From Cristatella mucedo (taxonomy: Eukaryota; Bryozoa; Phylactolaemata; Cristatellidae): a stretch of 64,000 nt of DNA. The translations under genes and the position numbers were made by a program. The stretch covers positions 954,501-1,018,500 of the forward strand of contig WPIO01000069.1 in assembly GCA_009760855.2 (NCBI GenBank), written 5' to 3'. This document shows positions 54,888-64,000 of this stretch, one piece after another. The notes beneath the pieces are model-generated. The model was not told where the DNA came from. It saw only the letters and a program-made list of their open reading frames with translations, and searched no databases. Numbering within the stretch: position 1 is the first letter of the stretch; each line of letters begins with the position of its first letter.

Positions 54888-56465
54888 CCTCAGGTCAAGT
54901 CCCAAAACCTTTCAAAAATCTGTAGTCAAGCCACTTCTCAAGAAAGCGACACTAGACCAAGAGAACTTGAGCAACTACCGCCCAGTCTCCCTTCTAACAT
55001 TCCTATCAAAGACACTGAAATCGGTCATAGCGGACCAGTTGAACTCATTTATCGAAACTTCAAACCTAGCTAGTAAGTTCCAGTCCTCAGCTTGTTTTGT
55101 TCGATCTTTCGGCAGCTTTTGATACTATCGACCATAACGTTATTCTAGAGCGCCTCTCATCTCGCCTTGGCATCACTGGCACTGCTCTGCAGTGGTTCAG
55201 GTTCCATCTCATTGGGAGACTCCAGACTATTGACGTTAATGCACAAAGATCATCTGAGGTACTTTTGAAATATGGGGTACCTAGGGGCTCCGTGCTAGGT
55301 CCAGTTCTTTTCATGGTTTATACTCTCCCTCTTGCTGATGTAATTGCCAAGCACAATCTAGGCTTTCGCTTCTATGCGGGTGACAATCAGTTGTACCTTT
55401 GCTTTGACCCCTTCCAGCCTTCGAGCACGTCAAATTCTCTCAACTCACTTGCTGCATGTATTGATGACATCCGCGCGTGGATGGCAGCAAATTTTCTAAA
55501 ACTAAACGATGACAAAACTAACTTACTAGTTATGGGCAAACCCAGAGTGATTCAGACATTAGAAAGGCTGATGCTCAAAATTGGCTCTGCCAGCATATCT
55601 CCTGTTGAATCAGCTCAAAATCTTGTTGTCATATTCCAAAGCGACCTCTCGTTAGACGACCATATCAGCTCCACAGTCAAATCCGCCTATTTTCAGCTTC
55701 ATAACATTGTTAAAATTCGGGCTTGTTTAGATAAGGATACCACGTCCAAGTTGGTCCATGCTTTCGTGACATCCCGTCTCGACTTCTGCAACTCACTGCT
55801 TACTGGCCTACCAGCATGTGCGATCAGGCGATTGCAGCTGGTGCAAAACTCTGCAGCTAGGCTTGTATGTCGTGAGCGTCGCAGTTGTCACATTACTCCA
55901 CTTCTCGCCGACCTGCACTGGCTACCAGTCAAGCAACGGATTGACTTCAAGGTTTTGTCGCTCACTTTTAGGTCCCTTCATTCTATGGCTCCAGCCTATC
56001 TCTCAGATATACTACCCCATCATGCCAAGCATCTTACCACCCGCTTTTGGGAATCCAACAGTCTACAAATACCTCGTACAAACCTTAAATCCTTTGGTGA
56101 CCGTGCATTTAATTTGTATGCTCCCAAAGCCTAGAACTCCCTCCTGACCTGCGTCAGAACATCCCGTGACCTGACCACATTTAAAAGGAACTTAAAAACA
56201 CACCTATTTAGGACAGCATTTAGTGGGTCCCTGTGATTCGTCCTTGATATGCTTATGCGTGCTGACACTGTGCATGCTGCCACTATCCACATTTGCATGC
56301 TGACCCTGTGCATGCCACCTGTAACCATCTTATTCATTTAGTTTGTTTTTCAAGCATGATTTTACTTACCATTTAATTTCATTTCTTTTAGCAGCAAATG
56401 TAAAGCGCCTAGAAAGAGATTAAGTTATCTGAGGGCGCTTTATCAAGTGCATTATTATTATTATT
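54888..56465 (+). mobile_element. LINE-1x, longest copy, RT with internal deletion
   Basis: Begins in the RT finger region (KKATLDQENLSNYRPVSLL, 54930-54995). After a deletion at about 55088 it continues with motif A (FDLSAAFDTID), motif B (GVPRGSVLGPVLF) and motif C, where YADD has become YAGD. It then runs through LKLNDDKTNLLVMG and LDFCNSLLTGLP to the C-terminus and a full 3'UTR with ATT tail. A 345-codon frame (55097-56134) survives, but the missing RT segment and the changed catalytic Asp make it inactive. CR1/L2-like by motif style. Confidence 0.88.
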
Positions 56466-57266
56466 CTCATTATTATCTGCCTACTTACAGCTACATAACA
56501 TTTCTAAAATTCGGGCTTGTTTAGATAAGGATACCACGTCAAAGTTGGTCCATGAATTCGTGACATCCCGTCTCGTCTTCTGCAACTCACTGCTTACTGG
56601 CCTACAGGCACGTGCGATCAGGTGATTGGAGCTGGTGCAACACTCCCCAACTTGGCTTGTCTGTCGTGATTGTCGCAGTTTTCCACATCACACCACTTCT
56701 CGCCGACCTGCACTGGCTACCAGTCAAGAAACGGATTGACTTCAAGGTTTCGTCGCTCACTTTTAGTTCACTTCATTCTTTGGCTCCTGCCTATCTCTCA
56801 GATATACTCCCCCATCAGGCCAGCATCGTACCACCCGCTTTTGGGAATCCAACAGTCTACAAATACCTCGTACAGACCTTAAATCCTTTGGAGACCGTGC
56901 ATTTAGTTCGTATGCTCCTAAAGCCTGGAACTCCCTCCCGACTTGCGTCACAACATCCCCTGACCTGACCACATTTAAAAATAACTAGAAAACAAACCTA
57001 TTTAGGACAGCATTTATTGGGTCCCTGTGATTCGTCCATCGTGTGCTTAGGCGAGCTGACGCTGGGCATGCTGCCACTAACCACATTTGCAAGCTGACCC
57101 TGTGCATGTCACACCTAACCATGTTATTTATGTTGTTTGTTTATCACTATGATATTACTCACCATTCAATTGCATTTCCCTTTGCAGCAAATGTAAAGCG
57201 CCTAGAGAAAGTTTGAGTTCTCTAATGCGCTTCATGAAGGTCAATATTAAAATTTATATTATTATT
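56466..57266 (+). mobile_element. LINE-1x, second tandem copy
   Basis: Starts abruptly in the RT C-terminal half (YLQLHNISKIRACLDKDTTS) directly after the first copy's tail and runs to its own ATT tail at 57266. Several frameshifts. Confidence 0.85.
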
Positions 57267-57400
57267 ATAGCATAGTTAGGAGAGCAGTTGAGGAAGTGAG
57301 TAACTTGGAAGCAGTGGCTCAGGACAGCTGGAAAGTTCATGCCATAGTCAAAATCAGGCGACTCGTTGTCGTTCCCTAAGAATCTTCGAAGTTGGTTCCG
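57267..57400 (-). mobile_element. LINE-2x, right part of the split copy
   Basis: Continues the LINE-2x element from 54887 (AGGAGAGCAGTTGAGGAAGT, CATGCCATAGTC). It begins with ATAGCATAGTTAG, which duplicates 54875-54887 with one mismatch. Confidence 0.75.
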
Positions 57401-57860
57401 ATGCCTTTAAGGTTCTGTCACTCCATTTTAGGTCTTACATATTTCGACCCCAGCCTTACTATCAGATCTTCTCTCCACCATACCAAGCATCGTACCAATC
57501 GCTATTCATTCGGACTCTAATCTTTTGCCTCTACCTTGTACGAACCTCAAATTCTTTGAATACTGTACCTTAAGTTCGTACACTCATTAAACGTCGAACT
57601 CACTTCCGGCATGCGTTACAACATTGCCTGACCTGACCACATTGAAAAATAAACTAAAAACGTCCTATGTATCACTAAATGTAGTGGGTCCCTGGGATTC
57701 GTCGTTAATGTGCTTATGCCTCCTGACACTGTGCACGCTGCCACTAACCATATTTGCATGCTGAATCAGATCACGTTAGCACTAGCCGTGTTATGGTTGT
57801 TGTCATTGACCATGCTACGACAAGCCATTCAACCGTGCTTCCTTTACAGGAAATTACTCG
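57401..57860 (+). mobile_element. Decayed LINE-1x 3' copy
   Basis: TTAAGGTTCTGTCACTCCAT, CATACCAAGCATCGTACCAA, TGACCTGACCACATTGAAAA and GTGGGTCCCTGGGATTCGTC match LINE-1x at low identity. The terminal tag is lost. Confidence 0.65.
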
Positions 57861-60800
57861 CGTCAACAGAGCAGACTTGTCCACAAATAGAAAAATAACT
57901 ACCAGTAGCTGCATATGAGCAATAGCGATTCGACCAGTACAACATTGGTAAGGAAGTCATTTTCACAACGACCACTCTTCATTTACTAGCATTCTTTTGA
58001 AACCTCTGAGCCAAGAACCTTGGAGACTTCAGGCCCTGAATACACCAAACCAAAGTTCTCCTAACAGTCAAGAAATGAGAAGCACTTGCATTTCCTAGGG
58101 TTTTCGACGTTTATATTAAAGTGTACGGCAATCAATAAGGGTTCGTCACATGCAAATATCCTGGAAAGAAATTCAGAAAAATTCTTTACAGATAAGCTTA
58201 GACTGCAAGAATACGGTCAATATATTATAACAGAGCTGTCGTAGATGAGGACCAGATTCAACCTGACCAACAGCCCGTGCGACACACTGCATATCTTGTA
58301 GCAAAGCGGTTTTCTAATAGCAATTGCCGCCCAGTGGTCAACGTTGTGAGATCGCATCGACTGAAAAATGAAAACCCCGGAGGAGTGGTCTCATAGAAAG
58401 GTACACAGCGGGGCGTCATCCACGTTTTTTAAACAAAAATCCATCTAGCTTCTCCTAGACAGTCGGATCTCGGAAAAGTACCTCCCTGGATTCTAGCAAG
58501 CGGCTATTTAGCAGGTGGAGTTAAGAGGCACTCCAACAACTGTTCGAGGCCGATTATTTGGCTTGCATTCAAGTCGGCAGGTAGCTAGCCAGGCAGACGA
58601 CCTCCTTTGAATTTAAATTATAACTTAGTAACGGTCGCCGGTCGACGTTTCACAACAAGCTGATGCACGACAAGTGAGCTACTACAGCAGTGTATGATAA
58701 TCGGAGCTTTGAATGTATGTGTCGTAGGTTTGATTGCCGAGCTGCTGATATGACTAATGCCGAATGCAGGTAGATTCTAGCTAAACCCTTGAAAGAAGGC
58801 CCTAGGTATTGACTGTTCGAGACATTGTGGGTTATGCTAAGCAGCACCTGGCTTGTGCAGCTTATCCGAAGACAGCTCATAAGCCGTTGCAGCGAAGATA
58901 GCAGGGCATTACCCGACGGTATTACGGAAAAGTCAGGCGAAGATAGACGCTGGGACTTGGAATAGCCCGAGGCAGTTCTCTAGCACGGGGAGTAAGACGC
59001 TGGTCTATGGTATTCAGCAGAAGAGCTCTATTTACTAGACCTGATTTAGGTAGCCACATCAAATGCACAAACCTTGGAAAATCTCGGAAGGTTCACAGAG
59101 CATTGCAATCGAAACATTGAAGCTGATATATCAACCATATTCGCTGTCGTAATGGAAAAGCCAGCCTTATCGACAATATCTTAATAAGACTAATTCCTCT
59201 AGTAAAACTGTATTTTCTATGATATCTTGCTGCTATAAAAGACGCAAAAATTAAAGAGTTAGGCATTGCATTATATCATTCTTCCTGTAAAGCCTCTTGC
59301 TTCTCTGAGTATCGCACTGTATCTTTTTTAGTTTAAGCTTACATGCAGTGATTTTAATTCATAATTCAGTGCAACTGCTACATCTCTCATCCGTCAGAAA
59401 CTGATTTGCAATCTGAGAAAGTATCGTGCTCTGAGGTGACCGATGATGGCCTATAGAGACCACTGGCTACCAGATCGCATGCCAGCTGTGATGCCAATCC
59501 CCAGCGGCAAGACGCGTGCAAACTAACATCATTCTTGCTGTTTTGGCATGCAAAGGATGCCTCTCTCAGGTCTCTCGTGCTAAGCGCATGTGTCTTTCTC
59601 TGCCTGCTGTTTGATGAGATCGTACGTGTTCTCTCTGTCTTTATTCCATGGTAGCCAAAATAAAATAGTAAATAATCTGATTAAGGGTTAGTAACAATCC
59701 GCATACATGTGTGCCAACAAGCTTTTGAGTTACTTAGTAATAACTCCTTGAGAGACACATGTACAGTATCGTACTTCTACTATGACTCGGGGTAGCGATT
59801 CCACAGGCTCACTCGACAATAGAAACATAGTCTATCAAAAGGTAATAGACGCGTTAAGTTATTTTCAGTATTGTGTTTTTACTATGACTCAGCAGAGCGA
59901 GTGTGCATGATCACCCCTTTTGATGAACAGTAATGCGTTTTAACAGCAATTCGTATGCGGATTGCTAAATCAGCAACTATTATAGAGATATATCCTACAA
60001 CTTCCTGATGTAATAAGATGGGCCTAAGTAATTAAATTATTACACGACCAATGAATTGTATAACAAAAATACTCGAAATAATGAGTGCTACACATAAGAA
60101 TTCACGTAACAATAAAAAATAACGTTGGAATAAAAATATATTGAGAGTTTAATTTCGCTACGATTCTTCTGTGTGGGACTAAGACGAGTTTAAAAACTGA
60201 TATGTTTAGGGCCCATAACTTCATGCACACGGTATTCCCAAGATAATTGTATCCTGCAAATCGGGACTTACATTTTTTGGACAAAGTCAGCGGGGCCCAT
60301 TTTTCTCCTACCGAGCTGTCCAAAAGTACGTGAGTTAAGTAAGCACTAGGTTTATGCAAGTGTTCGTGCATTAGCTGCTCACCTCAAGAGGTTCCAAAAC
60401 AGTTCATTATGAAAATCGGAATTTCTGAATTTGCACCTCCAATTCAATTCCAAAGTGCTTAAAGAGAATTTAGGTTCAGCATGCACTCCCATGGATTGGT
60501 CAGAACAAAGAATTACTGGATCGATGAAACAAAATCAGGCTCTCAATTAACACAAGCACAAACCTGGTGAAAGCTATGGACGAGCCTATACACCGAAAAG
60601 TATATCAGCTTATGTAAATCCACGTCAAATTCGGTGTCTTCTCTTGGCTTAGGATAAAATGCGAAGAGAAGCAGCCAAATTTGCAACGGGACGAAGTAAG
60701 AAAGGGCAATTATCGCTAGAAACTTTCCAAACTAGTGCGACTCAGGACTTCTATTCTCAACGATTCTATCGAATATACATCCTTTGCCTTATATGCTTGA

Positions 60801-61221
60801 TTACCCATCCCATATTCATCATTGATTATGATAAACTGCATTTCGTGAACTCTTACATATGGCTAATCGTTTACCACAGATACGATATTAGACTAGCTAA
60901 GTCGACTAAGCTCAACCTTGAGAACGTATATAAGAGATCAGGACTGACTTTGTAGCGATATACTTACAAAAACTAATGGGGATCACATGAAACTACTCTA
61001 GCTGGAAATTCCACGTTTAAAAGGATAGGCACGTAACTAATCAAAGATTAGAAAATGTTGTTACATGCTATCAACGGTTGCCTTGACCTTCCGGAAGTTG
61101 GCTATATGACCATTAATCTCTATGTTTATCTAGCTAACGCTTGTCTAGCTTCTTTATCCACAGGACAGACAAGAAAAGAAAACCTTTTTCTAACCAATAA
61201 ATTGTAATTGTTTTTATCGGC
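57861..61221. other. AT-rich, no repeat recognised
   Basis: Contains the unrecognised ORF at 60659-60955. No splice-connected exons could be identified. Confidence 0.35.
60659..60955 (+). CDS. Unrecognised 98-aa ORF with hydrophobic centre
   Basis: An ATG-initiated frame in otherwise AT-rich, repeat-poor DNA. Residues 1-35 are polar and basic. Residues about 40-60 are hydrophobic (FYRIYILCLICLITHPIFII) and could span a membrane. The C-terminus is lysine-rich. No family is recognised and no splice partner or polyadenylation signal stands out. In DNA of this composition a 98-codon frame can arise by chance, so this is only a candidate. Confidence 0.15.
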   Translation: MRREAAKFATGRSKKGQLSLETFQTSATQDFYSQRFYRIYILCLICLITHPIFIIDYDKLHFVNSYIWLIVYHRYDIRLAKSTKLNLENVYKRSGLTL

Positions 61222-61375
61222 CTATTTTGCATAGCAGCTGAAGAGTCTTTTACGATCACTTCGGCTTACAGTATGCAATAAAAATTGGCCCACTCTAGGA
61301 TTCAATCCCGTGACCTTGGTTACTAAGTAGCTAGCACTATATTGCTGGGCTATCCAGTGCCGTTATAAGTGTGTA
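61222..61375 (-). mobile_element. Old SINE-A copy
   Basis: GCTGAAGAGTCTTTTACGAT and TAGGATTCAATCCCGTGACC (diverged B box) keep the family order. Confidence 0.5.
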
Positions 61376-61391
61376 GCACCGACCCCTTTAG

Positions 61392-61798
61392 ACTCCTTTC
61401 TCTAAACACGAAAAAAATCTGTTTTGGTTATTGTTAATAGTAATAATAATATTTATATCAAGTGCATTATTATTATTATTAACAATAACCAAAAAAAGAT
61501 TTTTTTCTGTCACTTCTTCGAATCACCCCAGTTTCTCTAATTAAGCTGTGCAATAGTCGCTGCATCATTAACTAATAAAAATATAATATATATATATATA
61601 TATAATTATATTATAATTAGATTATAATTAATTATTATTATATATAATTATTTAATTAGAGAAACTGGGGTGATTCGAAGAAGTGACAGAAAAAAATCTT
61701 TTTTGGTTATTGTTAATAATAATAATAATGCACTTGATATAAATATTATTATTATTAACAATAACCAAAACAGATTTTTTTCGTGTTTAGAGAAAGGA

Positions 61799-61800
<2 letters not shown>
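61392..61800. repeat. Long foldback (inverted repeat, ~150-bp arms)
   Basis: The left arm 61392-61544 and right arm 61652-61800 are near-perfect inverses (ACTCCTTTCTCTAAACACG at the ends, TTCTTCGAATCACCCC inside), around an AT-rich 107-bp centre. Each arm holds a smaller inverted repeat built on TTGGTTATTGTTAATA. The arms include ATCAAGTGCATTATTATT, the very end of LINE-1x. Confidence 0.9.

Positions 61801-61867
<67 letters not shown>
61801..61867. repeat. TA microsatellite
   Basis: About 33 TA units between the foldback and a LINE-1x copy. Confidence 0.95.
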
Positions 61868-61870
<3 letters not shown>

Positions 61871-62740
61871 ACACACTTGATAAAGCACCCTCAGAAAATT
61901 CCATTTCTCTCTCCAGGGGCTGTACATTCGCTGCTAAGATACACAATTGAATGGTGAGTGGTATCATGCTTAATAAACAACATAAATAACATGGTTAGGG
62001 TTAACATGAACAGTGTCAGCATACAAGTGTGGTTAGGGGCGGCATGCGATAGTGTCAGCACGCATAAGCACGTGAAGGACGAATCACTGGGACCCATTAA
62101 ATGCTGTCCTAAACAGGTTGGTTTTTAATTTCCTTTACAACGTGGTCAAGCCAGGGGGTGTCCTGACGGAAGCCGGGATAGAGTTCCAATCTTTGGGAGC
62201 ATGCGAACTAAATGCACGGCTTAGGAGGTATACGTAAACAGTTAGTTTCCGAAAAGCTGGTGGTGCGATGCTTAGGAACGTTGAGGAGTAGATCGGATAG
62301 GTAGGCTAGAGATCAAGGAATGAAATGATCTAAAAGTGAGAGGCAAAACTTCATTCTCGATCCGTTGCTTCACTGGTAGCTAATGCAAGTCCGCGAGAAT
62401 TGGCGATAAGTAGTGTGACGTGGCAACTGTGTCACTCGCGACAAGCCTGGCTGCAGAGCATTGCACCAGCTGTAAGCACCTAATAGCACATGCCTGTAGG
62501 CCACCAAGCAGCGAGTTACAGAAGTCAATGCGGGATGTCACAAATGCATGGACCAACTTAGTTGTGGCATCCCAATCCAAGAGAGCCCGAATTTTAGCAA
62601 TTTCAAGCAGCTGAAAGTATGCAGAGTTGATCGTTGAGCTGATGTGGTCGTCTAACAAAAATTCACTTTGAAACATGACTCCTAGATTTTGTGTAGGTTC
62701 AGCAGAAGATATTCTTGCAGGGCCCATGTTGATAAGAGAG
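61868..62740 (-). mobile_element. LINE-1x 3' half
   Basis: 3' end (ACACTTGATAAAGCACCCTC), 3'UTR, then RT C-terminal half on the minus strand (LGVMFQSEFLLDDHISSTIN, RIDFCNSLLGGLQ, CSAARLV). Frame breaks throughout. Confidence 0.85.
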
Positions 62741-63614
62741 TGGATAGCGTTCGTACAAGTCGATGAATGGGCAGAAAGGCGATCGATTGTTTGGCAAGGA
62801 ATACGTCATGTGCCGGCAAGGAGCGGGCCCGTTGGGCGGACGGAACGTTGGCTGGGGGCAGAGCCGCATGATGGCGATGATACGCCCACAAAGGCTCCCC
62901 AAGTTTCCTAGGGTGAGCTAACCAAAGTTTCTCAAATCCATGCGACTAACGCGGCAACCAGGCTTGGGCTAAATGATCAGGTGATGTTGAGCCTGGTACT
63001 TGACCCAGTGGTTTGCAGACAAAGGCGGCGTAGCAGCCGTGCAGGACTTATGTTGAGGCCGTACGTAGGTCTGACCAGCTCATGTAGTAGCATAATGGTG
63101 TGCATTCGGAGCTGACCAGTGACTGGTCGGGAGCGGAGCTGAGACGTAGCCGAAAGCACATATGTGGAAGGGTGGATGGTCAACGAGCACCGTGTGGCAC
63201 CTCAGTAGTGAAGGGCGTACCATAAAAGTCGATCATTATTGGTTAGTCGCCGAGTGTTTAAATTGTCAGGGTCATCAAATTGTGGGGTTAGACTTCAGCT
63301 TGGCACTCGGAAGGTGCAGCATTCACCGATGACAAACGAAGCCACTGACCTCTTCATCATAAGATGTAATTTAATTCGTGAGCCTCTTCTCATCGCGTAC
63401 ATTGCACGTACGCGAGCTGGAGACGGACGATACGTCTGCTCATGGCTTACACAGATCTTAACGATAGCTCTAGCAGGAAAGGATCTCATTGCCTCTAGGC
63501 CACTCACTAGCACATCTACCTAATCAGTGTGGAGGACCTAGCTGCAGAGGCATCATGCCCTACTGCCCTGGTCAGGCATGAGTAGGGCTACATGGTGGCG
63601 ATGCCACGCCCACT
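62741..63614. other. Unclassified, possibly an old repeat
   Basis: The words GGCGATGATACGCCCAC (62874) and GGCGATGCCACGCCCAC (63597) recur, hinting at a repeat unit of about 720 bp. No coding features. Confidence 0.3.
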
Positions 63615-63850
63615 AAATCTCTGGGGACCCACTAAATGCAGTGATAAGTGTATGTTTTTCTTTAGTTTCTTCTTAACAATTTAAATTCAAGGAGTGTCGT
63701 TAAACAATTCAGGAGTAACTTCTAGGCTTTACGAGCATACAATCAAGAGGCAGTGCCTCCCAATCTGAGGTGTGTACATGGTATAGGTAAATGATTAGAT
63801 TTCAATATGTCATAAGTACGAGGCTTAGTTTGACGTGAGATTAGACCTGA
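63615..63850 (-). mobile_element. Decayed LINE-1x C-terminal piece
   Basis: GGGACCCACTAAATGCAGTG, TTAGTTTCTTCTTAA and TTCTAGGCTTTACGAGCATAC follow the order of the LINE-1x end in reverse. Confidence 0.5.
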
Positions 63851-64000
63851 ACCTCAGTTTCAGCCTAGATTTAAAAGTATCTACAAGTAAGTGAAAGAAA
63901 ATTGTACTTTTGACATCAAACTGTTCATAGCTAGCTACGAACAAACCAATGTTACTAGAAAATAAATGACTTTCGCAGAAATTATTGAAACCTTTAATGA

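Overview
This window looks like nuclear DNA of a non-vertebrate bilaterian animal. Genes are split by GT-AG introns or sit alone between long repeat-filled gaps. There are many 5'-truncated non-LTR retrotransposons, two tRNA-derived SINE families, and long dinucleotide microsatellites. Nothing prokaryotic (operons, IS elements, CRISPR) is present. The phylum cannot be fixed from sequence alone; a lophotrochozoan or flatworm-like animal is a reasonable guess but only a guess.

Three genes are well supported. (1) 2435-11577 (+): six exons joining in frame to a CUB-CUB-LDLa-transmembrane protein of at least 437 residues, the architecture of NETO (neuropilin and tolloid-like), an auxiliary subunit of kainate-type glutamate receptors. 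The signal-peptide exon is not visible. (2) 43214-45034 (+): an intronless, very GC-rich microsomal cytochrome P450 of 606 residues with all heme-protein signatures and unusual Gly- and Gln-rich insertions. (3) 48851-49962 (-): a six-blade kelch protein whose C-terminus carries a consensus Elongin BC box followed by a Cul2 box, so it is predicted to be a KLHDC-type substrate receptor of a cullin-RING ubiquitin ligase. These genes are unrelated in pathway; nothing suggests that they work together.

The rest is mostly repeats. Family LINE-1x (my label; CR1/L2-like reverse transcriptase, ATT-repeat tail) occurs about 20 times. Family LINE-2x (my label; a second CR1/L2-like element ending in GGAGATAC plus ACATT repeats) occurs about nine times. 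SINE-A and SINE-B are tRNA-derived, with recognisable B boxes. SINE-B shares its 3' end, including a predicted two-tier hairpin, with LINE-1x, so LINE-1x is its likely mobilising partner. At 54785-57400 a tandem LINE-1x pair lies inside a LINE-2x copy, flanked by a 13-bp near-perfect duplication.

The least expected region is 18281-20511. Degenerate TTTAGGG repeats (plant-type telomere unit, not the TTAGGG usual in animals) are interrupted by a 190-bp GC-rich island and by a 1.6-kb near-perfect palindrome made of two head-to-head LINE-2x copies. A separate 0.4-kb foldback lies at 61392-61800. I found no convincing new multi-gene system.
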